From JAVBME01 sp031552765 (lineage in GTDB: Bacteria; Bacillota; Negativicutes; Acidaminococcales; JAISLQ01): 11,665 nucleotides of DNA. Positions 1 through 7,236 of the stretch are shown here, one piece after another. Positions within the stretch are counted from its first letter, which is position 1. Each line of letters starts with the position of its first letter. The stretch covers positions 1-11,665 of the forward strand of contig JAVBME010000029.1 of the NCBI GenBank assembly GCA_031552765.1. The letters run 5' to 3'. The notes beneath the pieces are model-generated. The model had not been told where the DNA came from and ran no database searches. It was given only the letters and a program-made list of their open reading frames with translations. The position numbers were made by a program, and so were the translations under genes.

Positions 1-74
<74 letters not shown>

Positions 75-83
75 AAATTTATA

Positions 84-160
84 TGGTCGGAGCGACAGGA
101 TTTGAACCTGCGACCCCCTGCTCCCAAGGCAGGTGCTCTACCAAACTGAGCTACACCCCG
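84..160 (-). tRNA. tRNA-Pro (anticodon UGG)
   Basis: A 77-base cloverleaf on the minus strand. The acceptor CGGGGTG pairs with CGCTCCG (one G-T pair), followed by discriminator A and an encoded CCA. The anticodon loop CTTGGGA gives anticodon TGG, which is proline. The D-arm GCTCAGTTTGGTAGAGC and T-arm GCAGG-TTCAAAT-CCTGT are standard. It is the first gene of a two-tRNA unit with tRNA-Gly, and its promoter is at 173-201. Confidence 0.97.
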
Positions 161-172
161 AATTACTTATCC

Positions 173-201
173 AGTGTACAAAAATTATACTGTTTTGTCA
201 A
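173..201 (-). promoter_or_regulatory. Promoter of the tRNA-Pro/tRNA-Gly unit
   Basis: The minus strand shows a perfect -35 box TTGACA (201-196), a 17-base AT-rich spacer, and the -10 box TACACT (178-173). Transcription would begin roughly 10 bases before tRNA-Pro, which suits a stable-RNA gene with a short leader. The -35 box begins one base after the T-run of the upstream fumarase terminator. The assignment rests on box quality, spacing and position. Confidence 0.8.
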
Positions 202-202
202 G

Positions 203-236
203 AAAAACCGCCGTCGCCGGGGACTAAGCCCCGGCG
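203..236 (-). terminator. Candidate intrinsic terminator of the malic enzyme-fumarase operon
   Basis: An 8-bp perfect GC-rich stem (CGCCGGGG/CCCCGGCG, 215-236) with a 6-base loop lies 12 bases past the fumarase beta stop. A run of five T follows on the minus strand (207-203). Seven bases separate stem and T-run, which is longer than ideal, so termination efficiency is uncertain. The position between an operon end and a new promoter supports the call. Confidence 0.65.
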
Positions 237-248
237 ATTTAAATGATT

Positions 249-809
249 TTATTCTTTTCTGTACTTTGCCGTGCCTATTTTGTAGTAGTCGTTGCCTTCA
301 CTGTCTATGACGACTATGGCAGGAAAATCTTCCACCGTCATAGCGGCCAGCGCTTCCGAGCCGAGGTCGGCATAGTCTATCACTTGGTAGGCTTTGACTT
401 TTTGCGCGATGAGCGCGGCCGCGCCGCCGATAGCGGCAAAATAAACGGCGCCGTTTTTCTTGATGGAGTCTACTACTTCTTTACTGCGAAGGCCTTTACC
501 GACCATACCTTTCATGCCAAGGTCCATGAATTGGGGCGAATATTTGTCCATGCGCCCGCTGGTGGTCGGGCCGGCGGAGCCGATAGGTTGGCCGGGTTTG
601 GGCGGTGTCGGTCCCACATAATATATCACTTGCCCTTTAAGGTCGATAGGCAGCTGCTCACCGCGCGCCAGCGCTTCGGACATGCGTTTGTGGGCGGCGT
701 CGCGCGCCGTATATATGATGCCGCTGATACGGACGCTGTCGCCTGCTTTCAGGCTTCTTACCGCCTCGTCCGTCAAAGGGGTCGTAATGTGTTTTACTGT
801 TTGTGCCAT
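249..809 (-). CDS. Fumarate hydratase class I, beta subunit
   Basis: This 186-residue protein is the C-terminal half of an iron-sulfur class I fumarase/tartrate dehydratase, which adds water to fumarate to give malate in the cytoplasm. It works as a complex with the alpha subunit encoded just upstream. Family motifs visible are RDAAHKR (residues 36-42), GPTTSGRMD (80-88), GKG (104-106) and the glycine/alanine-rich AAIGGAAAL (125-133). Length is typical for the split beta subunit. The ATG is preceded by an excellent AGGAGGT site eight bases away. Only 13 bases separate it from the alpha stop, so the two are certainly co-transcribed. Tartrate dehydratase beta is the main alternative. The neighbouring malic enzyme favours fumarase, but substrate choice cannot be read with certainty from sequence. 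Confidence 0.93.
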   Translation of the reverse strand: MAQTVKHITTPLTDEAVRSLKAGDSVRISGIIYTARDAAHKRMSEALARGEQLPIDLKGQVIYYVGPTPPKPGQPIGSAGPTTSGRMDKYSPQFMDLGMKGMVGKGLRSKEVVDSIKKNGAVYFAAIGGAAALIAQKVKAYQVIDYADLGSEALAAMTVEDFPAIVVIDSEGNDYYKIGTAKYRKE

Positions 810-822
810 TTTGTCCCACCTC

Positions 823-1668
823 CTAAAGTTCTACATCAGCATGCCTGCTGGCGTGGCAGTTAATATTGATTGCCACGGGCATGGATGCGATGTGGGTGGG
901 GAAATGTTCGATTTTTACAGCCAAGGCGGTTACTGTGCCGCCGAGACCTTGCGGACCGACGCCGGTTTTGTTGACTTTGTCGAGTATTTCTTTTTCCAGC
1001 GCCGCGTAACGCGGGTCGGGATTCTGGTCATCGAGCGGTCTTTGCAGGGATTTTTTCGCCAAGTACACGCATTTTTCCATAGTACCGCCGATGCCTATGC
1101 CCAAGATTATCGGCGGGCAGGGATTGGAGCCGGCTGTCCGCACTGTTTCCACGGCAAAATTCACTATGCCTTCCACTCCGTCGGAGGGTTTGAGCATTTT
1201 CAGGGCGCCCATGTTTTCACTGCCGGCGCCTTTGGCGGCCACGGTTATTTTCAGTTTGTCGCCGGGCACTATTTCGGTATGTATGATGGCCGGCGTATTG
1301 TCCTGGGTATTTTTGCGGTCAAACACCGGGTCGGCGACAGAAGACTTCCGCAAGAACCCGTCTATATAGCCGGCGGCTACACCTTTATCGACTGCTTCGT
1401 TGATGTCGCCGCCGTCGATATGTACATCCTGGCCTATTTCCAAAAACACCACCGCCAGACCGGTATCCTGACAGATAGGGACGTCCGATGCCTTGGCAAA
1501 GTCGGCGTTTTCCGCAATGGTCGCGATTATTTCCTTGCCGAGCGGCGACTCTTCCTTGTCCACCGCTGCTTTTAGCGCGCAGTGGACATCTTCTGTCAAA
1601 TAATAATTGATGTCGATGCACAGCTTTCTCACCGCTTCGGTGATCTGTGCGGCATGGATAGTACGCAA
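823..1668 (-). CDS. Fumarate hydratase class I, alpha subunit (iron-sulfur)
   Basis: This 281-residue subunit carries the catalytic [4Fe-4S] cluster of class I fumarase. The three expected cysteine ligands are visible: PICQDTG (Cys66), SNPCPP (Cys184) and NINCHASRH (Cys271). Other family motifs are KGAGSENMG (146-154) and GIGIGGTMEKC (190-200). Length matches split-type alpha subunits. The start is a TTG codon at 1668-1666: the protein begins at the expected family position and no ATG or GTG lies nearby in frame. It sits 71 bases downstream of the malic enzyme stop and 13 bases upstream of beta. The gap before it holds only a weak hairpin (GCCGC/GCGGC) without a T-run, so readthrough from malic enzyme is likely. 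Such clusters are oxygen-labile, which fits an anaerobe. Confidence 0.94.
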   Translation of the reverse strand: MRTIHAAQITEAVRKLCIDINYYLTEDVHCALKAAVDKEESPLGKEIIATIAENADFAKASDVPICQDTGLAVVFLEIGQDVHIDGGDINEAVDKGVAAGYIDGFLRKSSVADPVFDRKNTQDNTPAIIHTEIVPGDKLKITVAAKGAGSENMGALKMLKPSDGVEGIVNFAVETVRTAGSNPCPPIILGIGIGGTMEKCVYLAKKSLQRPLDDQNPDPRYAALEKEILDKVNKTGVGPQGLGGTVTALAVKIEHFPTHIASMPVAININCHASRHADVEL

Positions 1669-1680
1669 AAATATCCCCCC
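1666..1680 (-). promoter_or_regulatory. Unusual translation start of fumarase alpha: GGGGGG site and TTG codon
   Basis: The minus strand reads GGGGGG (1680-1675), a six-base AT-only spacer, then TTG (1668-1666). The G-run can pair with only part of the anti-Shine-Dalgarno sequence, and TTG is a weak initiator. The surrounding genes mostly have AGGAGG sites. Alpha translation may therefore be lower than that of beta, which has an excellent site, or may depend on transcript structure. Confidence 0.6.
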
Positions 1681-1739
1681 ACTTCTTCTTATTTCAGGCG
1701 CTGCCGCTTCCCCGGCGGCTCACACCGGCTTGGTCCAGC

Positions 1740-2969
1740 TTATTTTTTAGCGCAACGTTTCTTAGTCTCTTCATAGACTACGCCTGGCGCCAGCTTTTTC
1801 CTGGCCACACCCTGCTCTATTGCTTTTTGAGCAACAGCTTCGGCCACAGTCGGCGCTACACGCGGGTCAAAAGCGTCGGCCACTACATAGTCTTCCCTGA
1901 GGTCTTTATCTGCCACCAAGTTGGCCAAGGCATAGACGGCGGCTATTTTCATCTCCTCGGTCACATGGCGGGCCATAACGTCGAGAGCGCCGCGGAATAC
2001 GCCGGGGAATACAGTGACATTGTTTATCTGGTTGGGGTACATGGAAAGCCCTGTCCCGGCCACTTTGACGCCGGCCGCTTTGGCTTCGTCATAAGTCATC
2101 TCCGGTACCGGATTGGCACAGCCGAATACTATGGCGTCTTTGTTCATGGTAGACATCAGCTCTTTGGTGAAAAGGCGCGGGCCGGACAGGCCGATGAGTA
2201 CGTCCGCCCCTTTGGCGGCCACGGCCAGGTCGCCTTTGATTTTGCCTTTGTTAGTTGTTTTGGCTACTTGCAGCTGGACGCGGTTGAGATTGGCCTCTAT
2301 GCCGTCATAAAGTATGCCCACCGGTTCCACAGACAGTACGTTGTCGGCGCCCATTTCTACCAACAGGCGGGCTACAGCGCTGCCGGCGGCGCCGCAGCCG
2401 TTTACCACCACGCGGGCGCTCTTCAGGTCTTTTTTGACAAACCGGAGGCCAGCCACTACGCCTGCCAGTATGGCGATGGCCGTACCGTGCTGGTCGTCAT
2501 GGAAAACCGGTATACCCATTATTTTTTTAAGTTCGTCTTCAATGTCATAGCACTTGGGCGAAGAGAGGTCTTCGAGGTTGATGCCGGCAAAGGTAGGTTC
2601 CAAAAGTTTTACTGTTTCAATTATTTTTGCCGGGTCTTTAGTGCCAAGGCAGATGGGTATGGAGTCTACGTCCGCAAAACACTTAAAGAGGACGCTTTTT
2701 CCTTCCATGACCGGCATAGCGGCTTCCGGGCCAATGTCGCCAAGGCCGAGCACCCTGGTACCGTCGCTTACTACCGCTATCATATTGCCGCGGCAAGTCA
2801 AATCAAAGGAGCGGTCTTTGTCTTCTTTTATCACTTTACATGGTTCGGCAACACCTGGTGTATAGGCCAGGCTAAGGTCGTCTCTTGTTTCCAGTTCTAC
2901 TTTGGGGCACATGCCCAAAATCCCCTGTTTTTCCCCATGGTAGCGTAAAGCGTCTTCTTTCAAGCCCAT
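1740..2969 (-). CDS. Malic enzyme (oxaloacetate-decarboxylating malate dehydrogenase)
   Basis: This 409-residue protein is the short bacterial type without a phosphotransacetylase tail. It oxidatively decarboxylates malate to pyruvate and CO2, or runs in reverse, in the cytoplasm. Visible motifs are AYTPGVAEPC (35-44, catalytic Tyr36), GLGDIGPEAAMPVMEGK (75-91, catalytic Lys91), NLEDLSSP (131-138, metal-binding acidic pair), VFHDDQHGTA (155-164) and the nucleotide loop NGCGAAG (190-196). The acidic residue at the end of the second strand (Glu215) suggests NAD rather than NADP, which is inference. The usual TGRSD stretch before PNQ reads TGLSM here (306-310). The ATG has AAGGAGG eight bases upstream and the promoter is at 3030-3058. 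It leads an operon with fumarase. Confidence 0.95.
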   Translation of the reverse strand: MGLKEDALRYHGEKQGILGMCPKVELETRDDLSLAYTPGVAEPCKVIKEDKDRSFDLTCRGNMIAVVSDGTRVLGLGDIGPEAAMPVMEGKSVLFKCFADVDSIPICLGTKDPAKIIETVKLLEPTFAGINLEDLSSPKCYDIEDELKKIMGIPVFHDDQHGTAIAILAGVVAGLRFVKKDLKSARVVVNGCGAAGSAVARLLVEMGADNVLSVEPVGILYDGIEANLNRVQLQVAKTTNKGKIKGDLAVAAKGADVLIGLSGPRLFTKELMSTMNKDAIVFGCANPVPEMTYDEAKAAGVKVAGTGLSMYPNQINNVTVFPGVFRGALDVMARHVTEEMKIAAVYALANLVADKDLREDYVVADAFDPRVAPTVAEAVAQKAIEQGVARKKLAPGVVYEETKKRCAKK

Positions 2970-3029
2970 GTCAAGAACCTCCTTAATTATTATCTTTATT
3001 TGTAAAATTATTATGATTTCTTATACTAT

Positions 3030-3058
3030 ATTGTAATTAGCAAAAAGTTTTATAGCAA
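3030..3058 (-). promoter_or_regulatory. Promoter of the malic enzyme-fumarase operon
   Basis: On the minus strand TTGCTA (3058-3053) and TACAAT (3035-3030) are separated by exactly 17 bases in a very AT-rich intergenic region, about 60 bases before the malic enzyme start. Four of six and five of six bases match sigma-A boxes. There is no clear terminator after the upstream phosphodiesterase gene, so some readthrough from the rph unit is also possible. Confidence 0.65.
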
Positions 3059-3071
3059 GAAAAATAATTTT

Positions 3072-3542
3072 CTATATATTAATAAATACAGCCTCAATTT
3101 TTTGCCCCAGAGTCAATACGGCAAAGCCCGCCTTGCTGCCGCCGCGTGGGCGCGAGACGCTGCCGGGGTTGAGTAAAAATTTCCCGCCATAATATCCGGC
3201 CTCCGGGACATGGGTATGCCCGTAGACAATTATATCGGCGCCCAGCATTTTTGCGCGCTCCAACAAGCCGTTTTTGCCGTAGGCAAGGTACCTGTGCCCA
3301 TGTGTCAGCCACAGCTTATGCCCGGCCACATCAATAAGTTCTTCATCATTCGCCCGGCCGGAAGCGGCATCGGTATTGCCGGCCACAGCCAGTACCGGCA
3401 GGCCGCTCAGCTCATCCAGTACCCAGGCGTCCTGGCTCCAGTCGCCTGTGTGCAGCCACCTGTCGACAGGCGGAGCGGCTGCTAATGCTTTGCGCAAAGC
3501 GGCCTGGTCGCCATGGCTGTCGCCTACGACGCCTAACTTCAC
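3072..3542 (-). CDS. YfcE/MJ0936-type metallophosphoesterase
   Basis: This 156-residue protein is a small calcineurin-like phosphoesterase. Its two-metal centre is complete: GDSHG (7-11), HTGD (31-34), GNTD (55-58), THGH (80-83) and YGHTH (107-111). Relatives hydrolyse phosphodiester model substrates and their physiological substrate is generally unknown. The start is GTG at 3542-3540, which overlaps the rdgB stop as GTGA. A GGAG site lies nine bases upstream, inside rdgB, so translation is probably coupled. The order rph, rdgB, phosphodiesterase matches Bacillus rph-ysnA-ysnB, making this the ysnB counterpart. The stop is followed by AT-rich sequence without a convincing terminator. Confidence 0.9.
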   Translation of the reverse strand: MKLGVVGDSHGDQAALRKALAAAPPVDRWLHTGDWSQDAWVLDELSGLPVLAVAGNTDAASGRANDEELIDVAGHKLWLTHGHRYLAYGKNGLLERAKMLGADIIVYGHTHVPEAGYYGGKFLLNPGSVSRPRGGSKAGFAVLTLGQKIEAVFINI

Positions 3543-4129
3543 AATATCCCGCTCCAGTTTGCGGCTAAAGCAGCCAGAGCCCGGCCGCGGTGACTGACGG
3601 CATTTTTCTCGTCCGGCGTAGCCTCAGCCAGCGTTTTACCGATCTGCGGCGAATAAAAGAGCGGGTCGTAGCCAAAACCACCCTCGCCGCGTTCAGCATA
3701 AAGCAGTTCTCCTTCGCAGGCTCCTTCTGCGGCAAGAAGTACCCTGCCGTCCGGCGCGACCAAGGCCAATGCGCAGAAAAAGCGGCAACGCCTGTCGGTG
3801 ATATCAGCCATATTGCGTAATAGCAACGCATTATTTTCCTTATCATCGCCATGCCCGCCGGCATAGCGGGCGGACAAAACGCCGGGAGCGCCCGCAAGCG
3901 CTTCCACTTCGAGGCCCGAGTCGTCGGCCAGGCAGTTTTTCCCTGTAGCTTTAGCATAATAAGCCGCTTTGAGTTGAGCGTTATCCATAAAAGTCGCCCC
4001 TGTTTCTTCCGGCTCCGGCAGTTCCGGCCAGTCGGCCAAAGATAATGCCTCTATGCCAAGAGTGTCCAGCATACCGGCAAATTCCTTCAATTTCCCCTGG
4101 TTTCTTGTGGCTACGACTACTTGCTTCAT
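3539..4129 (-). CDS. rdgB: XTP/dITP diphosphatase (RdgB/HAM1 family)
   Basis: This 196-residue protein cleaves non-canonical purine triphosphates (dITP, XTP, ITP) to monophosphate and pyrophosphate, keeping deaminated bases out of nucleic acids. Family motifs are all present: ATRNQGK (7-13), EETGATF..NA (41-51), ADDSGLEV (68-75), GAPGVLSARYAG (80-91), GFGYDP (151-156) and SHRGRAL (179-185). Length is typical. The ATG has AGGAGG eight to nine bases upstream and overlaps the rph stop as ATGA. Its own stop overlaps the phosphodiesterase start as GTGA. It is the middle gene of a translationally coupled trio. Confidence 0.96.
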   Translation of the reverse strand: MKQVVVATRNQGKLKEFAGMLDTLGIEALSLADWPELPEPEETGATFMDNAQLKAAYYAKATGKNCLADDSGLEVEALAGAPGVLSARYAGGHGDDKENNALLLRNMADITDRRCRFFCALALVAPDGRVLLAAEGACEGELLYAERGEGGFGYDPLFYSPQIGKTLAEATPDEKNAVSHRGRALAALAANWSGIL

Positions 4130-4866
4130 ATACTGCCTCCTATTTTTACCGCTAGTTGGCCTAAAGCTTTTTTCTGCTGTTTTACCAATTCTTTGCAGCC
4201 TTTTTCTCCCAGGGCCAGAAGTTCATCCAACTGTTTGCGGGAAAAGTGGTATTCTTCGCCTGTCCCCTGTACTTCGACAAAATTGCCGCAGCCGGTCATT
4301 ACGATATTCATGTCGACATCAGCCGCGCTGTCTTCAGCATAGCAAAGATCCAAGAGGGCTTTTTCCTCCACCAGCCCTACACTGACGGCGGAAAGAAAAT
4401 CGCGCACGGGAAAAGGCTCGCCCTGTTTGCTGCAAACTTTGGCCAGCGCATCCACCAGGGCGACAAAAGCGCCTGTGATGGAGGCCGTACGGGTACCTCC
4501 GTCCGCCTGCAGCACATCACAATCCAGCACGATTTGCCGCTCGCCTAAAAGCGACAGGTCGACCACGCTGCGCAAAGACCGGCCGATAAGCCGCTGTATT
4601 TCCTGCGTCCTGCCGCTTTGCTTACCTTTAGCCGCCTCGCGCGCGTTTCTGGTATTTGTAGAACGGGGCAGCAGGGAATATTCCGCCGTCACCCAGCCTT
4701 TGCCGCTACCGCGCAAAAAAGGAGGTACGCTTTCTTCCACTGTAGCGTTGCACAAGACCACTGTGCTGCCGGCGGTGATAAGAACAGACCCTTCCGGATA
4801 TTTGATGTAGTTGCGCTCGATCTTTACGGGGCGCAGTTGGCTGCTTTTACGGTCATCCAATCGCAT
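4126..4866 (-). CDS. rph: Ribonuclease PH
   Basis: This 246-residue phosphorolytic exoribonuclease trims the 3' ends of tRNA precursors, releasing nucleoside diphosphates. Recognised motifs are LRPVKIERNY (11-20), GWVTAEYSLLPRST (57-70), SGRTQEIQRLIGRSLR (84-99), DCDVLQADGGTRTASITG (115-132, with the phosphate-binding GTR including Arg126) and TGCGNFVEVQGTGEE (191-205). Length is full. The ATG is preceded by TTTGGAGAG with about seven bases of spacing. It starts 40 bases after the c-di-GMP gene with no terminator between, so it may be read through from there; I found no convincing promoter in the gap. Confidence 0.97.
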   Translation of the reverse strand: MRLDDRKSSQLRPVKIERNYIKYPEGSVLITAGSTVVLCNATVEESVPPFLRGSGKGWVTAEYSLLPRSTNTRNAREAAKGKQSGRTQEIQRLIGRSLRSVVDLSLLGERQIVLDCDVLQADGGTRTASITGAFVALVDALAKVCSKQGEPFPVRDFLSAVSVGLVEEKALLDLCYAEDSAADVDMNIVMTGCGNFVEVQGTGEEYHFSRKQLDELLALGEKGCKELVKQQKKALGQLAVKIGGSI

Positions 4867-4906
4867 TTGCTATCTCTCCAAATCTTCATATTGATATTCT
4901 TTCACT

Positions 4907-7174
4907 CTATAACTTTTGCCAGTAGCGGAAAAACGCCTTGAATTCAACAGGCGGCATCGGTTTGGCAAAAACATAGCCCTGAATGGCGTCGCAGCCCATT
5001 TCTCGCAATTGCTCGACATGATATTCCTTGTCCACTCCTTCAGCTACCGTCTTTATGCCAAGCGTTCTGGCCATAGAGATAATACTGGATACAAGTTCGC
5101 GCCCGCGCCGGTCTTTTTCCTCATACCGGAAAAACAGGCGGTCCAGTTTGAGGACATCGATTTGCAGGGAGTTGAGCATATTAAGGCAGGAGTGCCCTGC
5201 GCCAAAATCGTCCATAGAACACAGAAAACCTGCCTTTCTGCATTCTCCGACCATTTTGCTGAACAACTGGTAATTGTCAAAGGCCAGGCTTTCGGTAAAT
5301 TCCAGCTCTATGCAGCCAGCAGGTATTTTGTATTTGTCTTTTATCCCGGCATATGTTTCTACAAAGTCACGGCGCAAAAGACCCAGGCGCGATACATTTA
5401 CCGACATGACTATTTTATCATATATGAATTCATCCATATTTGCGGCAAAAAACTGGCAGGCTTTTTCAAAGACATACCTGTCTAGCTTGACGATAAAACC
5501 GTTTTTTTCAAACAGCTCGATGAAAACAGAAGGCGGTATTACCCCCTGTCCTTTGGGCAGCCAACGTACAAGAGCCTCCATGCCCATGACACGATTGCGG
5601 TTTTTTATATCTATTTTGGGTTGGAAATATACCATAAACTCATCATTTAAAAGCGCGGCCTCCATTTTGGCTTCTATTTCCGCGTCTTTCAACTTTTGTT
5701 CGCGCATTTCACTGTTGTAAAATCCTATAAACTTTCCATCCCTGCTGCCTTTTATCCTTTTTTGCGCGGTAATGGCCCTGTCCAGCATATCCTCAACAGA
5801 TATATGGCCGTCTATCTTGTCCACGAGGTATACGCCCGTATACAGATCAATGTTATAACTGCCGGCGACCGGCGGGAAAGACCTTAGTTTTTCAAGGGCT
5901 GTGACAAACCTTTGCCGCAGTTCTTTTTTGCTTTCATATACGCACAAAGCTACGAAAACATCTGCGTTTACCCTGGCAAATGCTTCGTTTGGCCCGAGTT
6001 CCTGTTCGATAAAATCAGCCCATTGTTTAAGCAACTGGTCGCCGACGCCGCGGCCGAACATATCGTTTATATAACGAAAGCCCTTGAAATCACTATACAA
6101 CAAGCAATAGCGTAAGTCGCCCGCTTTGTCGAGCAAATACGATGCATCCATAAGAAACTTCTGATAATTACGCTTACCGGTCAGCTGGTCTTCAAACGCC
6201 AATTGCTCCAATTTCTTACTGTTTCTTTGGTTTATCTGGCGGATAAACCAGATGAACATAATAGACGCGGCTACGCCTATCGCTATGACGCCGACCGCTC
6301 CGTTCGACACCCGTTTGATACCGGCGCTTACCAGATCTTCCGGTACAATGTAAAAAACATACCAATCGTTTACATCAAGCGGCGTGTAGGCGGCTATACG
6401 GTTTTCCTTATGCACAATCTGCTCAATGTAGCCGGTTTTCCCTGCCGCCATATCGCCTGATAATTTTTTCCGTATATCTTCCGATAAAAGTGACTGGGCA
6501 TCAAAGATATTACTTGTATGAATGAGCCGCAACGGGCTGTTTGAACGCAACACAAAATTGCCCGATCTGTCGATGATATGCGCCAGTCCCTGCCCGGCGT
6601 ACAGGGAGTTATTAATAACGTTGCGCAGAATGCTTTCAGGAATAGCCACGAAAAGGATGCCCCTTACTTTGCCGTAGCGGTACAGCGGCACGCCCATATA
6701 ATTGACGTCCATATTGCTATCCGGCTCATGTACTATTTTGGATATAACAGCCTTGCCGGCCAACACTTTTCGTACAAACGCCCTTTTTACAACTTTTCTA
6801 TGCACGACGTTATCACTGTCCAGCCACATTGCCCGGCCTTCTGTGTCTATCAGCCCGATCTGGGTATAGGCAATTACTTCACCCAAAGCACCCGCCAAAC
6901 TTTTTAACAAGTTTTCATCGTCCAATACAGGCTTTTCTTCCAGAGGCTTTGCGGCTGCCCTAAGAACTTTAAACTCTTCATTGATATGTTCATATATGGC
7001 AAACTTGGTCTGCCATGTAGCCGTCTTGATAAAATCGACCGTTTCCTGTTTACTGATGTACATGGCATTTCTGATGAAGATTACACCGACAAGCAAAAAA
7101 ATTATGCTGGATGCTGCAGCCAATAAATATATCCTGCCAGCAAAAGAACTCTTTTCGCGTTTTATCGTATTCAC
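4907..7174 (-). CDS. Membrane sensor protein with degenerate GGDEF and intact EAL domain (probable c-di-GMP phosphodiesterase)
   Basis: With the GTG start at 7174 the protein is 755 residues. One membrane helix lies near residues 14-34, an extracytoplasmic region resembling a double Cache sensor spans about 35-285, and a second helix covers about 292-310. A GGDEF-fold domain follows (about 325-485). Its signature is lost: the GGDEF position reads NADVF (403-407) and the second metal-site aspartate is Lys364. Cyclase activity is therefore unlikely, though nucleotide binding remains possible. The EAL domain (about 495-750) keeps EAL (533-535), Asn593, the EFTES motif (625-629), DDFG (655-658), Lys676, AEG (711-713) and QGY (732-734). 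It should hydrolyse c-di-GMP to pGpG under control of an external ligand. The gene sits between the deacetylase cluster and rph. Confidence 0.9.
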   Translation of the reverse strand: MNTIKREKSSFAGRIYLLAAASSIIFLLVGVIFIRNAMYISKQETVDFIKTATWQTKFAIYEHINEEFKVLRAAAKPLEEKPVLDDENLLKSLAGALGEVIAYTQIGLIDTEGRAMWLDSDNVVHRKVVKRAFVRKVLAGKAVISKIVHEPDSNMDVNYMGVPLYRYGKVRGILFVAIPESILRNVINNSLYAGQGLAHIIDRSGNFVLRSNSPLRLIHTSNIFDAQSLLSEDIRKKLSGDMAAGKTGYIEQIVHKENRIAAYTPLDVNDWYVFYIVPEDLVSAGIKRVSNGAVGVIAIGVAASIMFIWFIRQINQRNSKKLEQLAFEDQLTGKRNYQKFLMDASYLLDKAGDLRYCLLYSDFKGFRYINDMFGRGVGDQLLKQWADFIEQELGPNEAFARVNADVFVALCVYESKKELRQRFVTALEKLRSFPPVAGSYNIDLYTGVYLVDKIDGHISVEDMLDRAITAQKRIKGSRDGKFIGFYNSEMREQKLKDAEIEAKMEAALLNDEFMVYFQPKIDIKNRNRVMGMEALVRWLPKGQGVIPPSVFIELFEKNGFIVKLDRYVFEKACQFFAANMDEFIYDKIVMSVNVSRLGLLRRDFVETYAGIKDKYKIPAGCIELEFTESLAFDNYQLFSKMVGECRKAGFLCSMDDFGAGHSCLNMLNSLQIDVLKLDRLFFRYEEKDRRGRELVSSIISMARTLGIKTVAEGVDKEYHVEQLREMGCDAIQGYVFAKPMPPVEFKAFFRYWQKL

Positions 7175-7188
7175 CGTTAACCCTCCTT
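7172..7188 (-). promoter_or_regulatory. Ribosome binding site fixing the GTG start of the GGDEF-EAL gene
   Basis: The minus strand shows AAGGAGGG (7188-7181) six bases before GTG (7174-7172). The frame is open upstream to an ATG at 7255. That start has no ribosome binding site, lies within the candidate promoter spacer, and would put a polar extension of 27 residues before the first membrane helix. The GTG is therefore preferred. Confidence 0.85.
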
Positions 7189-7236
7189 TTCCTTGAAAAG
7201 CTGACATACTTCCAGGTTGCGTATGTGCCTTCGAGG

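Noticed and set aside
1669..1739. Possible terminator between malic enzyme and fumarase alpha
   Set aside because: The only stem is five base pairs (GCCGC/GCGGC) and no T-run follows, so it is not an intrinsic terminator.
1827..2948. Long plus-strand reading frame opposite malic enzyme, with others opposite fumarase (682-1575) and the deacetylase (7899-8597)
   Set aside because: They mirror well-conserved minus-strand genes, lack convincing ribosome binding sites and have no recognisable motifs. Their length follows from the codon pattern of the real genes.
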